From positions 124,001 through 188,000 of the forward strand of contig NZ_JABDSR010000001.1 of assembly GCF_012976305.1 (NCBI RefSeq): 64,000 bases of DNA, read 5' to 3'. The position numbers and the translations under genes were made by a program. Positions 42,998 through 52,482 of this stretch are shown piece by piece. Numbering within the stretch: position 1 is the stretch's first letter; every line of letters begins with the position of its first letter. The notes under the pieces were generated by a model. That model made no database searches and was not told the DNA's origin. It was given only the letters and a program-made list of their open reading frames with translations. This stretch comes from Peptoniphilus faecalis. Lineage in GTDB: Bacteria > Bacillota > Clostridia > Tissierellales > Peptoniphilaceae.

Positions 42998-43722
42998 CAA
43001 TCTCTCTCCCAAGATGTATATACATCAGTTACATCATCATTATCTTCCAATGCATCGATTAATTTATCCATATTTTTAATATCTTCTTCATCAGTTAGTT
43101 CAGTAGTAGTTTGTGGAATATAAGTTATTTCTGATTCAATAAAAGAATGTCCTGCATCTTCTAATGCCTTTCTAACATCAATATAATCTTCAGGTGCAGT
43201 AATAATTTCAAAAGCTTCTCCTCTGTCGATTACATCTTCAGCTCCCGCATCAATTGCAGTAAGAGTAAACTCGTCCTCATCAAGTCCTTCTTTGAGGACT
43301 CCAAGAGAACCCTTTTTATCAAACATGAAGGATACACAACCAGGTTGACCAAGATTTCCACTATATTTATCAAATAAATGTCTAACATCTGGCGCAGTTC
43401 TATTTCTATTGTCTGTTAAGCAATTTACCATTACAGCAACTCCGCCTGGACCATAACCTTCGTATACAATTTCTTCAAAGTTAGCGTCGTTATCTCCACC
43501 TCCAGCTTTAGCAATTGCTCTATCTATATTATCATTAGGCATATTTTCTGCCTTAGCTTTATCGATAGCCACCTTAAGGGATGGATTATAATCTGGATCA
43601 AGCCCGCCTTCCTTTGCAGCAACAGTTATTTGTCTTGCAAGTTTAGTAAAAATTTTACCTTTTTTTGCATCTTCCTTACCCTTTTTATTTTTAATATTAT
43701 TCCATTTAGAATGTCCTGACAT
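42997..43722 (-). CDS. yebC: YebC/PmpR-family (TACO1) translation or transcription factor
   Basis: A 241-aa protein with the family start [23 protein letters not shown]... and [23 protein letters not shown]. Members help ribosomes through proline runs or act as regulators. It is the first gene of a nine-gene co-oriented unit extending to herA, in which almost every junction overlaps or is only a few bases long. Confidence 0.95.
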   Translation of the reverse strand: MSGHSKWNNIKNKKGKEDAKKGKIFTKLARQITVAAKEGGLDPDYNPSLKVAIDKAKAENMPNDNIDRAIAKAGGGDNDANFEEIVYEGYGPGGVAVMVNCLTDNRNRTAPDVRHLFDKYSGNLGQPGCVSFMFDKKGSLGVLKEGLDEDEFTLTAIDAGAEDVIDRGEAFEIITAPEDYIDVRKALEDAGHSFIESEITYIPQTTTELTDEEDIKNMDKLIDALEDNDDVTDVYTSWERD

Positions 43723-43858
43723 TTAATCACCTTTCTATATAAATCGCTATTTTTAGCTTTTTTATTATTATATTACAAAGTTTCTAATATCGTCAATAGT
43801 TAGGCTTTTCTTTTACAAAAGTCAAAACTTACTTTAATGTAAAATTTTAAAATTTTAC

Positions 43859-43887
43859 TTGACAAAATATTTTTTTCTATTTACAAT
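43859..43887 (+). promoter_or_regulatory. Sigma-A promoter of the T-box-metY unit
   Basis: Perfect TTGACA (43859-43864), 17-bp spacer, then TACAAT (43882-43887). It precedes the T-box leader by about 15 bp, so transcription starts near 43894. Confidence 0.85.
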
Positions 43888-43902
43888 TCAATGTATAGAC
43901 TT

Positions 43903-44151
43903 TGAAGAGGAGAGTACATTGTAAAAGTTTTTACAGAGAGGTTTCACATGGTGAAAGAAATCAAAATGGATACTTTGGAACATGGCCTTGGAGTCATCGC
44001 ACCGAGACAATTGTTTAGACTGCGACAGGTACGCCTGTTATAGCGTTCGGAGTATGTTGGTACTCTATGAGGTTATTTTAGCGATAAAATAATAAAAAAA
44101 GGTGGTAACACGAAGCATAGCTTTCGTCCTTTAAGGATGGAAGCTTTTTTT
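43903..44151 (+). promoter_or_regulatory. T-box riboswitch, probable methionine specifier
   Basis: The leader shows all T-box landmarks: GAAGAGGAGAGTA at the base of stem I, CAGAGAG (about 43934-43940), GGTGAAAG, a specifier segment GGAAC-ATG-GCCTTGGAGT (candidate codon ATG 43982-43984), the hairpins ACAGG-tacg-CCTGT and GAGTA-TACTC, and the T-box AAGGTGGTAACACG (44099-44112). The antiterminator pairs with CGTCCTTT. The competing terminator is AGCTTTCGTCCT (44119-44130)/AGGATGGAAGCT (44134-44145) followed by a T-run. Uncharged tRNA-Met would let metY be transcribed. CAT (His) in the next frame is a less likely specifier. It fills the 43723-44219 gap. Confidence 0.88.
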
Positions 44152-44219
44152 ATTGTTATAAAGTTTTAAAATAAAATTTTCAATCCCTTTGAGCTACCGA
44201 CAAAAATTAGGAGGATAAA

Positions 44220-45500
44220 ATGACAAAGAAAAATTTAGGAACATTATGTGTTCAAGCAGGTTATGAGCCAAAAAATGGCGAACCAAGAGTTGTACCAATT
44301 ATTCAATCAACTACTTTTAAATACGATTCATCAGAACAAATGGGCAATCTTTTTGATTTAAAGGAAGCAGGCTACTTTTACACAAGACTTGCAAACCCAA
44401 CTAATGATGCTGTTGCAAATAAAATTACAGCACTCGAAGGAGGTGTTGCTGGAATTTTAACTTCATCAGGTCAAGCTGCAAACTTTTATGCACTTTTAAA
44501 CATTTTAAAGGCAGGCGATCACATAATTGCCTCATCAGCAATCTATGGCGGAACATATAATTTAATTGCTCACACGATGAAAGATCTTGGTATTGAATCA
44601 ACTTTTGTTGATCCAGCAATTTCACTTGAAGATTTAAACAAAGAATTTAAGGAAAACACAAAGGCCGTATTTGGCGAAACTCTTTCCAATCCATCACTAA
44701 AAGTTTTAGATATAGAAACTTTCGCAAAAGCTGCACATGAACATGGTGTTCCACTAATAGTTGACAACACTTTCCCTACACCAATTTTCTTAAGACCAAT
44801 TGAATGGGGTGCAGATATTGTCACTCACTCCACTACAAAGTATATGAATGGATTCGCAAATTCCGTTGGCGGTGCAGTTATCGATTCTGGAAACTTTGAT
44901 TGGTCAAAGTACAAGGACAAATTCCCTGGACTTACTGAGCCTGATGAAACTTATCACGGAGTAATTTATACCGAAGCCTTTGGCAAAGGTGCTTATATTA
45001 CAAAAATGACTACAACTTTAATGAGAGATCTAGGAAGCATTCCTTCTCCTCAAAATTCTTTTTATTTGGAAATTGGTCTTGAAACATTGCATCTTAGAAT
45101 GCCAAGACATTATGAAAATGCTCTTGCCGTTGCAAGGTTTTTAGAAAATAGCGAAAAAATCTCTTGGGTAAGTTTTTCTGCATTAGAAAGGGACTCACAA
45201 CACGAACTTGCAAAAAAATATCTTCCAGATGGATCCTGTGGCGTAATCGCCTTTGGAGTTAAAGGTGGCAGAGAAGCTGCGACAAAATTCATGGATAGCT
45301 TAAAACTTGCAGCAGTTGTAACTCATGTTGCCGATTCAAGAACTTGCGTCCTACATCCTGCAAGTACAACTCACAGACAAATGAACGAAGAAGAACTTGT
45401 ACAAGCTGGTATTAGTCCTGACTTGGTAAGAATGAGTGTTGGCATTGAAGATGTAAAGGACATAATCGATGATGTTAAACAAGCACTAGAAAAAATTTAA
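44220..45500 (+). CDS. metY: O-acetylhomoserine sulfhydrylase (MetY-like PLP enzyme)
   Basis: Cys/Met-metabolism PLP enzyme of 426 aa. At this length, with IQSTTFKYDSSEQMGNLFDL and YTRLANPTNDAVANKITALEGG, it fits MetY (makes homocysteine from O-acetylhomoserine and sulfide); methionine gamma-lyases are nearer 400 aa. The PLP Lys is in THSTTKYMNG and the C-terminal SRTCVLHPASTTHRQM and VRMSVGIEDVKDI are conserved. AGGAGGATAAA precedes the ATG. The upstream methionine-type T-box supports a role in methionine supply. Confidence 0.9.
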   Translation: MTKKNLGTLCVQAGYEPKNGEPRVVPIIQSTTFKYDSSEQMGNLFDLKEAGYFYTRLANPTNDAVANKITALEGGVAGILTSSGQAANFYALLNILKAGDHIIASSAIYGGTYNLIAHTMKDLGIESTFVDPAISLEDLNKEFKENTKAVFGETLSNPSLKVLDIETFAKAAHEHGVPLIVDNTFPTPIFLRPIEWGADIVTHSTTKYMNGFANSVGGAVIDSGNFDWSKYKDKFPGLTEPDETYHGVIYTEAFGKGAYITKMTTTLMRDLGSIPSPQNSFYLEIGLETLHLRMPRHYENALAVARFLENSEKISWVSFSALERDSQHELAKKYLPDGSCGVIAFGVKGGREAATKFMDSLKLAAVVTHVADSRTCVLHPASTTHRQMNEEELVQAGISPDLVRMSVGIEDVKDIIDDVKQALEKI

Positions 45501-45605
45501 TTTCATAAATTTCAATTTTAATTTCAAAAAGTCTAGGTGAATAGTATTGTGTAGATCATCTGATTGGAACATTTAACAATATTTCATTTTTGGTTATATC
45601 GCCAC

Positions 45606-45666
45606 AGAGAGGACTCCTTTTGATACTCTTTTAAGTTTAATTATATAGTATCAAAGGTACCTCTCT
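45606..45666 (+). terminator. Long hairpin, probable metY terminator
   Basis: AGAGAGG (45606-45612) pairs with CCTCTCT (45660-45666), and inside it CCTTTTGATACT pairs with AGTATCAAAGG around a loop of about 19 nt. On the plus strand ATTTTTATTT follows. It lies about 105 bp after the metY stop; the segment 45501-45605 holds nothing recognisable. The length is unusual for a simple terminator. Confidence 0.6.
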
Positions 45667-45707
45667 ATTTTTATTTCTGTAATATATGTCTTATCATATT
45701 ACAATTT

Positions 45708-46466
45708 TTATTTTTTAAAATTTTTATCTTTATTTAGTAAATAAGTTATTCCTAAAACTGTTAATGATATCAAAATTTTTATAACTAACATGACTATAAA
45801 TTGCCATGATAGTGGATTTAGTATCACATCTCCAAGCAATGTGTTTGTTATCACTCCTATGGAAGATCCAAGAAGTGAAGATACTATATATTTTAAATAG
45901 TTTGTCTTGCATGCACCAAAGTAAAAGCTCAATATATCACAGGGAAACCACCCAATTAATCGTATTATAAAACTTGCCAAAAATTCATTTTTTTTCTGTA
46001 TTTCAATTACTTTTTCTATTTTTGGATATTTCTTTTTAATGTAATCTATCTCTTCTGTTCCAGACCATCTTCCAAGGACAAAGGGTATTGTAAGTGTAAC
46101 TGTAAGTCCCAAATAGCTTATTAAAACTGCCTTTATTGGTTCAAATAATATTCCGCTTGCAACATATAGTGATGGAAGAGGAATAATTATAGTTAAACTT
46201 TTTACTGCAAAAAGGCTTATTAAAGAAATAATTGCTCTTTTTGGATTGCCTAAAGATTTTTCTGTAATACTCTCTATACTTACATTTCCACTTCGTGTTA
46301 GAAGTAGAACTGTTAAAATAGATGCAAAAGAAATTAATGCAACTACTTGAATTTTTCTAAATCTTCTTTTAATGTTTTCATCTTTTCCGTTAAAATTTTT
46401 ATTATTTTTTAGATTATTGTCTTTAATAGAATGTATTTTTGATTTGATTTTGCCCATATTAGTCAT
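45708..46466 (-). CDS. TVP38/TMEM64 (DedA-like) family membrane protein
   Basis: Integral membrane protein of about 252 aa with a charged N-terminal tail (1-45) and about six hydrophobic segments. The VTT/SNARE-associated signature is visible in IIPLPSLYVASGILFEPIKAVLISYLG and FVLGRWSG, then IRLIGWFPCDILSFYFGAC. Family members are thought to move lipids across the membrane. The start is ATG 46466, or a TTG one codon earlier. It lies next to a patatin-like gene, suggesting membrane-lipid work. Confidence 0.85.
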   Translation of the reverse strand: MTNMGKIKSKIHSIKDNNLKNNKNFNGKDENIKRRFRKIQVVALISFASILTVLLLTRSGNVSIESITEKSLGNPKRAIISLISLFAVKSLTIIIPLPSLYVASGILFEPIKAVLISYLGLTVTLTIPFVLGRWSGTEEIDYIKKKYPKIEKVIEIQKKNEFLASFIIRLIGWFPCDILSFYFGACKTNYLKYIVSSLLGSSIGVITNTLLGDVILNPLSWQFIVMLVIKILISLTVLGITYLLNKDKNFKK

Positions 46467-46470
46467 CAAC

Positions 46471-47322
46471 TCAATTTCTATTAATATTTTCTAAAGTAAG
46501 AATGTTTTTTGCATCTCTTCTTCCCATTTCGTAGAGGTTTTCTAATTGCACATGATCTTGTGTCAAAGTTTTTAAATTACCAATATATTTTGGAGCGACA
46601 ATTATAACTTTATTTTCCTCCTCAAGTTCAATTGCTTCTCTCAAACTTTCGTTATATACATGCGACCTTCTTGCAAAGGTTTTTGCAACTATTGGATAAT
46701 TTTTTCTTAAAATTCTGACAAATTTTTTATCTTTTCTTGCTTCTCTAAAATAATCTCTTGGTCTTGTAAGAACTATGATTACTTTGTCACAACCCGCATC
46801 AAAGGCTCTTTTAAAGGGAATGGGATCGCTTAATCCTCCATCAAAATAGGGAATGCCCTTTATTTTATAAGGCTCACAAAGAACTGGCACACAACAAGAT
46901 GCCTTTATCGGATCATAATTATCTATTGTAAGATCACTTTTGCTAAAATATTTTGCTTTTCCAGTGCTAGCATCTGTTGCAACTATCTCGAAGTCCATTG
47001 GATTATCCTTTAGTGTTTTGTAATCTAAAGGATATTCCCCATTAGAACCACTGAGATCTGAATAAATATAATCTAAATCAATATATGATCCAGTCCTTAG
47101 ATAATTTTTGAAGCTCATGTATTCTTTTCGAAAGGCATAATTGTTGTAAAATACAAAGTTCCTCCTAGGTTGCTTTGCAAGAAAGGAAGCACCATTAGCA
47201 GCACCTGCTGACACACCAATAAAATAATCGCCGCCAATGTTTTCTTCCATTAGATAATCGAAAACTCCTGCACCATAAATTCCACGAGTCCCACCGCCTA
47301 CATCTACAAATCCTAACTTCAT
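46471..47322 (-). CDS. Patatin-like phospholipase (YjjU/RssA type)
   Basis: Serine lipid acyl hydrolase of 283 aa. The oxyanion loop is DVGGGTRGIYGAGVFDYL, the nucleophile Ser lies in IGVSAGAANG (GxSxG), and the catalytic Asp in PYFDGGLSDPIPF (DGG). The C-terminal half matches the YjjU-like group (DKVIIVLTRPRDY). No signal peptide. Cytoplasmic lipid or phospholipid hydrolysis is inferred; the true substrate is unknown. Followed by the TVP38 gene 4 bp on. Confidence 0.9.
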   Translation of the reverse strand: MKLGFVDVGGGTRGIYGAGVFDYLMEENIGGDYFIGVSAGAANGASFLAKQPRRNFVFYNNYAFRKEYMSFKNYLRTGSYIDLDYIYSDLSGSNGEYPLDYKTLKDNPMDFEIVATDASTGKAKYFSKSDLTIDNYDPIKASCCVPVLCEPYKIKGIPYFDGGLSDPIPFKRAFDAGCDKVIIVLTRPRDYFREARKDKKFVRILRKNYPIVAKTFARRSHVYNESLREAIELEEENKVIIVAPKYIGNLKTLTQDHVQLENLYEMGRRDAKNILTLENINRN

Positions 47323-47451
47323 AATTCATCTTCTTTCTTTATTAACTTAAAAATTTATTAGTTTTATATATAGTATATAAGATATTTGTTAAATTTAATA
47401 TGGTCAAAGACATAAAAGTGCTTAAACTTTTTAAAATGAATTAAATATTTG

Positions 47452-47482
47452 AAAAAATGCTATAAGTAAAACTCATAGCATT
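47452..47482 (-). terminator. Terminator after the HIT-family gene
   Basis: On the minus strand AATGCTATGAG and CTTATAGCATT pair over 11 bp (one mismatch or G-T), loop of 5, followed by TTTTTT. It lies 25 bp after the HIT stop at 47507 and ends the hrcA...HIT gene line. The rest of 47323-47451 shows nothing. Confidence 0.85.
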
Positions 47483-47506
47483 AATCCTTCTTAAGTTTAT
47501 CATTAA

Positions 47507-47845
47507 TTAGCCTGGTGGCCACTTTAAACTTCTTCCACCTAGTACATGAAAGTGAAGATGATCTACACTCTGACCCCCATCTTCTTTACAATTATTTACA
47601 ATTCTGTAGCCCCTAGTAAGTCCCTCTTCAGCACAAATTTTTTTTGCAATTAAAAATACATGACCTACTAATTCCTTATGCCTTTCTTCAAGTTCATCTG
47701 CTGATGCAATATGTTCCTTTGGCACAATTAAAAAATGGGTTGGAGCTTGCGGGTCTATGTCTCTAAAAGCATACACAAGATCATCTTCATAAATTTTGTC
47801 TGAAGGGATCTCTCCACTTATTATTTTGCAAAATAAACAGTCCAT
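47507..47845 (-). CDS. HIT-family nucleotide hydrolase (HINT-like)
   Basis: A 112-aa HIT protein hydrolysing nucleotide phosphoramidates or related compounds. The Zn-like Cys pair is DCLFCKIISGEIPSD at the start and the histidine triad is SVDHLHFHVLGG, with the terminal WPPG typical of HINT. AGGAGGTAATA precedes the ATG. Last gene of the chaperone/RNA-modification line. Confidence 0.94.
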   Translation of the reverse strand: MDCLFCKIISGEIPSDKIYEDDLVYAFRDIDPQAPTHFLIVPKEHIASADELEERHKELVGHVFLIAKKICAEEGLTRGYRIVNNCKEDGGQSVDHLHFHVLGGRSLKWPPG

Positions 47846-47847
47846 TA

Positions 47848-48231
47848 TTACCTCCTCATAGTTTCAACTTCTTTGCAAAGCTCATTCCACTGACAATCTT
47901 TACAAATTTCTTCTCGCCTATCTCTATCAAATATTATATCACAGGTCAAATTTCTAATGTCACTCCAAAAATATTTTTCATCTGAACTTAAATTTAAAAT
48001 TTTTAAAACTTTCTCGTCATAGGCCTTTACTTTTTCATCATTCTTGCAGTGATCTCCAAGATTTTCTGGACAGTGTTTACAAATATCGTCTAGATCTTTT
48101 ATTAATTTTACCTCTGAATTTTCCCTCAATTTTTCTATAACTTCACCCATGTTTTTTGAAAAGTCTTCGCTATAACCTTCGTTTACAAAATTTTCTGTGC
48201 AAAGTAAATGATGTGCTCTTATTTTTAACAT
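47848..48231 (-). CDS. DUF1284 protein with cysteine pairs
   Basis: A 127-aa protein starting MLKIRAHHLLCTENFVNEGYS, the DUF1284 pattern. It has Cys in HHLLC, ICKHCPENLGDHC, LTCD and ICKDCQWNELC, which could bind an iron-sulphur cluster or zinc. The function is unknown. It sits directly between mtaB and the HIT gene with 1-2 bp spacing. Confidence 0.85.
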   Translation of the reverse strand: MLKIRAHHLLCTENFVNEGYSEDFSKNMGEVIEKLRENSEVKLIKDLDDICKHCPENLGDHCKNDEKVKAYDEKVLKILNLSSDEKYFWSDIRNLTCDIIFDRDRREEICKDCQWNELCKEVETMRR

Positions 48232-49530
48232 TTAATCACCAACAATTTCACAGTTTGCAATCTCACCAGTATCTAAAATTTTTACATTTTTTATTTTATT
48301 TTTTAAATTTGCATCACTTTTTGTCTTAACTCTAATGTAATTTGTCGTGTAGCCATAATACTCTCCATCATGTTCTTCTTCAAATAAAACCGATTGAGAT
48401 TTTTTCATATTTTCCTTTTCAAAAATTTCTTGATACTTTTCTCCAAGGGCAATTAATTTTTCTGACCTTTCTTTTTTCACATTGCCATCAATTTGGTTTT
48501 GCATTAAAGCTGCCTTTGTGTTCTTTCTCTTAGAATATTTGAAAACGTGAATCCTTGAAAAACCAACTTCCTCCACTATTTTCATTGAGTCCTCAAAATC
48601 TTTTTCGCTCTCTCCAGGAAATCCCACAATTATATCAGTAGTAAGACCTGCATTTGGCATATATTCTCTAATAATACTTACTTTCTCAATATAATCTTCT
48701 CTAGTATATCTTCTGTTCATTGCCTTTAGGATATTATTTGATCCACTTTGCAAGGACAAATGAAAGTGATTACAAAGTTTTCCAGTCTTTACTGCTCTTT
48801 TCATAAAATCCTGTGAAATAATTATTGGCTCAACAGATGAAAGTCTAATCCTCTCAAATCCATCAACTTCTGCAATACTTTCTATTAAATCTATTAACCT
48901 AATATCGCCCATATCCATGCCAAAGGATCCAATGTGAATTCCCGTCAAGACAATTTCTTTAAATCCACGATTAGCAAGTGTCTTTGCTTCTCTCACAGAA
49001 TCTTCAATTGTCCTAGATCTAATTGGACCTCTTGCAAAGGGAATTATACAATAAGTGCAAAATCTATTGCATCCATCTTGTACCTTCATGTAAGCACGAG
49101 TTCTATTGTTGCTGTCAAAGTTTGTAGTATTTGCAAATTCACGAATATTTTTTAAATCCCTTACAATATTTATTTTTTTATGAGATTCCCTTGACTCTTC
49201 TATTAAATCAACAATTTTATCTCTTTCAGTAGTTCCAATCACGACATCCACACCATCAATATTTTTAACTTCCTCGGGGCTTACTTGTGAATAACAGCCC
49301 ACAACTGCAATTACAGAGTCTGGATTTTTCTTTTTTGATTTTCTAATAAATTGTCTAGATTTTCTATCTGATAAATTTGTAACCGTGCAAGTATTTACAA
49401 TGTACACATCGCTAAATTCATCATTATCAACTTGTTTATATCCCCTCTTTTCAAAAATTTCGCTCATGGCTTCTGATTCATATTGATTTACTTTGCAGCC
49501 AAGAGTTAAAATTGAAAAAGTTTTTTCCAT
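48232..49530 (-). CDS. mtaB: tRNA (N6-threonylcarbamoyladenosine37-C2)-methylthiotransferase MtaB
   Basis: Radical-SAM enzyme converting t6A37 to ms2t6A in tRNA. It is 432 aa: the N-terminal UPF0004 domain has Cys ligands in TLGCKVNQYES, NTCTVTN and GCYSQVSP; the radical SAM motif CNRFCTYC lies in VQDGCNRFCTYCIIPFARG; a C-terminal TRAM domain follows (about 370-432). It overlaps rsmE by 1 bp. The rsmE-mtaB order after dnaJ-prmA is standard in Firmicutes. Confidence 0.96.
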   Translation of the reverse strand: MEKTFSILTLGCKVNQYESEAMSEIFEKRGYKQVDNDEFSDVYIVNTCTVTNLSDRKSRQFIRKSKKKNPDSVIAVVGCYSQVSPEEVKNIDGVDVVIGTTERDKIVDLIEESRESHKKINIVRDLKNIREFANTTNFDSNNRTRAYMKVQDGCNRFCTYCIIPFARGPIRSRTIEDSVREAKTLANRGFKEIVLTGIHIGSFGMDMGDIRLIDLIESIAEVDGFERIRLSSVEPIIISQDFMKRAVKTGKLCNHFHLSLQSGSNNILKAMNRRYTREDYIEKVSIIREYMPNAGLTTDIIVGFPGESEKDFEDSMKIVEEVGFSRIHVFKYSKRKNTKAALMQNQIDGNVKKERSEKLIALGEKYQEIFEKENMKKSQSVLFEEEHDGEYYGYTTNYIRVKTKSDANLKNKIKNVKILDTGEIANCEIVGD

Positions 49531-50219
49531 TACTCACACTCCTTCGCATGTATTATATAAAAAGATGCAGCGATTGCAGCTGTTTCTGCTCTTAAAATTC
49601 GCTTTCCGAGACCAACTTTTTTTGCATCCTTTAAAACTTTAAGTTCTCTATCTGATATTCCGCCCTCAGGTCCAATTACAAGCCCTATATTGTCGCCTAA
49701 ATTTGATATAATTTCTCCAAGCTGATTTTTATTTTCATCTTCATAGCAAAGTACTATGTCTCCCTTAAATTTTAAAATATCATCAGTCTTTATTATATCG
49801 TGAACTATTGGAATAATATCTCTCTTAGATTGTTTTGCCGCAGACTCCACAATTTTTTGAAATCTTTCTTTTTTCTTGTCCGCCTTTTTTGAAAGGTCAG
49901 AAATTGTCCTATCCATTAAAACTGGGTAAAAATTGCTCACTCCTATTTCTGTTGCGTGGCGCAACACATCTTCTGATTTATTATTTTTTAAAACACCAAA
50001 AAATAAAGAAAGTCTTACTTTTGATTCGTTTGAATTTTCTATTTTGCCAATTTTTTTTATTTTTTTATCAAAATATGCAAAGGAAAAAATTCCATCTTCA
50101 AAAACAACTTGAAACTCTTCACCATCATTTATTCTAATTACATTTTTTAGATGATGGAGAGTTTCTTCCTTTAATTTTGTGTTTCCTTCAAATTTTCTAT
50201 CTTCAAAAAATCTATACAT
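49530..50219 (-). CDS. rsmE: 16S rRNA (uracil1498-N3)-methyltransferase
   Basis: SPOUT methyltransferase acting on U1498 of 16S rRNA. It is 229 aa, with the knotted SAM-site motif IGLVIGPEGGISDREL and LGKRILRAETAA near the C-terminus. It overlaps prmA by 8 bp. Confidence 0.95.
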   Translation of the reverse strand: MYRFFEDRKFEGNTKLKEETLHHLKNVIRINDGEEFQVVFEDGIFSFAYFDKKIKKIGKIENSNESKVRLSLFFGVLKNNKSEDVLRHATEIGVSNFYPVLMDRTISDLSKKADKKKERFQKIVESAAKQSKRDIIPIVHDIIKTDDILKFKGDIVLCYEDENKNQLGEIISNLGDNIGLVIGPEGGISDRELKVLKDAKKVGLGKRILRAETAAIAASFYIIHAKECE

Positions 50220-51114
50220 TTAACTTTCCCACAATGGCAACCCAGTCATTTTTTTCAACTTCATCTACTATTTCAAATCCATTGTCTTCTAGAGCGTCGA
50301 TCACCCTTTGTCTTCTTTCTTTAATAATTCCTGAAGTTATAAAAATTCCACCATTATCCATGTGATTTTTCAAATTTTTAATTTCATCAACAATTATTTC
50401 TGCAATTATGTTTGAAACAATTAAATCTGCCCTTCCCTTTACGATGTCAAGAAGATTTCCCTTTTTGATTTTCATTTTGTCTGCTACATCATTTAATTTT
50501 GCGTTTTCATAAGATGCTTTGATGCACTTCTCGTCAATATCTATGGCAAGAGCTTCTTTTGCTCCAAGTTTTAGTGCAGCAATTGCAAGTATTCCAGACC
50601 CACATCCAATGTCAAAAATTTCATCGTCTTCACGCACATATTTTTCTAAAAGCTCAAGACACATATAAGTTGACTCGTGAGTTCCTGTACCAAATGCCAT
50701 TCCTGGATTTATTTTTATAATTTTTCTTTCACTTTCATACTCTTCCCATTCAGGTACTACTGCTAAACTTTCTCCGATTTCAAGAGGTTTATAATATTTT
50801 TTCCAGTTATTAGCCCAATCCTCGTCATCTTTTTCTTCTATTGTCAAGCTTCCTAAATTTTTATCTTCAATTTCTGTTTTTATTTTTTTAGCATCTTCTA
50901 AATTTTCTGGATATACTTTTATTTTAAAAATTTTTTTATCTGAATTTAAAAGAGGATAATCTATAAAATCCCAATCTTTTTCATCTTGGTCAAGTTCCTC
51001 AAATAAATCGCTGGAAACTTCTTCACAGTTATAAATTCCATAGTCAAAAAGAATACCTTCTATTAAATCTTTTTTATCCTTTGAAGTATCTATTGTCATT
51101 TCAATGTATTTCAA
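50212..51114 (-). CDS. prmA: Ribosomal protein L11 methyltransferase
   Basis: Trimethylates ribosomal protein L11. I choose a TTG start at 51114, six bases after AGGTG, giving MKYIEMTID as in homologues; the longer frame begins with a GTG inside the ribosome site. At 300 aa it shows NPGMAFGTGTHESTYMCLELLE, FDIGCGSGILAIAALKLGA and LIVSNIIAEI (N-type motif). Confidence 0.94.
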   Translation of the reverse strand: MKYIEMTIDTSKDKKDLIEGILFDYGIYNCEEVSSDLFEELDQDEKDWDFIDYPLLNSDKKIFKIKVYPENLEDAKKIKTEIEDKNLGSLTIEEKDDEDWANNWKKYYKPLEIGESLAVVPEWEEYESERKIIKINPGMAFGTGTHESTYMCLELLEKYVREDDEIFDIGCGSGILAIAALKLGAKEALAIDIDEKCIKASYENAKLNDVADKMKIKKGNLLDIVKGRADLIVSNIIAEIIVDEIKNLKNHMDNGGIFITSGIIKERRQRVIDALEDNGFEIVDEVEKNDWVAIVGKLNV

Positions 51115-51163
51115 TCTAATCACCTGAACTCATTATATATTACCTTAAATTTTTATACAATTT

Positions 51164-51190
51164 AAAAAATGCGAATCAATGATCCGCATT
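51164..51190 (-). terminator. Terminator after dnaJ
   Basis: On the minus strand AATGCGGAT and ATTCGCATT pair (9 bp, one mismatch), followed by TTTTTTAAA; the stem begins inside the dnaJ stop codon. prmA 50 bp further on would need readthrough or its own promoter. Confidence 0.75.
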
Positions 51191-52319
51191 AGTCAAATAA
51201 ATCCTTTAACTTGTCTAAAAATGACTTTTTGTTTTCTTCAACTTCTGGCTCAGTTTCTCTTAATTCTTCCAAAAGTTTTCTCTGTTCATCAGATACTTTC
51301 TTTGGAATAATAATATTAACTTTGAAGAAAAGATCTCCCCTTTGATTTTCCCTATTTACATAGGGAACGCCTTCTCCCTTTAATCTAAAGACAGTGCCGC
51401 CAGTTGTACCCTTAGGTATTTCATAATCAACTATCTTTTTAAGTGTTGGAACTTTTATCTTTGCTCCAAGGACAGCATCTGGATAAGAAATTGGAATGTC
51501 AAGATAAATATCATTGCCATCTCTTTTAAAAACTGCATCAGATCTTACTCTAATGTAGACAAAGACATCTCCATTTTCGCCGCCATTTTCACCAATGGAA
51601 CCTTGACCTCTTAGCGAAATAATATTACCATTGTCTACACCCTTAGGAATATTTACTTTTAATTTCTTGCTCTTTAATACTGAACCTTTGCCTCCACATT
51701 CTTTACATGGTTTCTCTATTACTTCGCCAGTTCCATTGCACTTGTCACAAGATGAAGTCCTAACAAATCTGCCAAAAGGTGTGTTTTGTTCTGAAGTTAC
51801 TTGACCAGTTCCATTACACTTGTCACATTTGTGTTTTTCTGTTCCTGGCTCCATTTTGCTTCCCTTACAATGCTCACACTCTTCCTTTACCTTTACAGTG
51901 ATTTCTTTTTCAACGCCAAAAATTGCTTCAAAGAAATCCAAAGTTACATCCACTCTAGTATCTGGGCCCTTCTTTGGCATGTTCCTTCTATTTTCATATT
52001 CATATCTATTAGACCTAGAACCTCCAAAAATATCAAAAATATCGTCAAAAATATCAGAAAATCCTCCAAAACCACTAGTTCCAGAGCTTCCAACATTGCC
52101 CTTTAAACCCTCTTCTCCATAGACATCGTAAATCTGCCTTTTTTCGTCATCAGAAAGAACCTCATAGGCATAAGAAATTTCTTTGAACTTTGCCTCTGCA
52201 ATTTCGTCTCCTGGATTTAGATCTGGATGATATTTTTTTGCGAGTTTTTTATAAGATTTCTTTAATTCCTCTTTGGTTGCATTTTTTTTAACTTCAAGAA
52301 TTTCATAAAAATTTCTCAT
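51189..52319 (-). CDS. dnaJ: Chaperone protein DnaJ
   Basis: Hsp40 co-chaperone of DnaK. ATG 52319 follows GAGGTGGAAG; an upstream ATG at 52331 overlaps that site. The 376-aa protein has a J domain (about 1-65) with the HPD triad in KYHPDLNPG, a Gly/Phe region ([14 protein letters not shown]), and four CxxCxGxG-type zinc repeats ([16 protein letters not shown] twice, CKECGGKG). The second half binds substrate. Confidence 0.97.
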   Translation of the reverse strand: MRNFYEILEVKKNATKEELKKSYKKLAKKYHPDLNPGDEIAEAKFKEISYAYEVLSDDEKRQIYDVYGEEGLKGNVGSSGTSGFGGFSDIFDDIFDIFGGSRSNRYEYENRRNMPKKGPDTRVDVTLDFFEAIFGVEKEITVKVKEECEHCKGSKMEPGTEKHKCDKCNGTGQVTSEQNTPFGRFVRTSSCDKCNGTGEVIEKPCKECGGKGSVLKSKKLKVNIPKGVDNGNIISLRGQGSIGENGGENGDVFVYIRVRSDAVFKRDGNDIYLDIPISYPDAVLGAKIKVPTLKKIVDYEIPKGTTGGTVFRLKGEGVPYVNRENQRGDLFFKVNIIIPKKVSDEQRKLLEELRETEPEVEENKKSFLDKLKDLFD

Positions 52320-52440
52320 CTTCCACCTCATTAGTTTTCCATTCTAATATAAAGTCTTGAAAAAATAAAGTTTATTTTAAAATTTGCTAAAAAATCTATA
52401 AATTAATTATCAAAAATAAAATAAATTAATTTTTAAACAT

Positions 52441-52467
52441 AAAAAAAGTTGCAGCCTAAACTGCAAC
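52441..52467 (-). terminator. Terminator between dnaK and dnaJ
   Basis: On the minus strand GTTGCAG and CTGCAAC form a 7-bp perfect stem with a 6-nt loop, followed by TTTTTTT. It lies 16 bp after the dnaK stop and may lower DnaJ relative to DnaK. Confidence 0.85.
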
Positions 52468-52482
52468 AATTCTATTTAATTA

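Noticed and set aside
43723-44219. SAM riboswitch ahead of metY
   Set aside because: The conserved sequence AAGGTGGTAACACG and the CAGAGAG and GGTG elements are T-box features; no SAM-I core pattern was seen.
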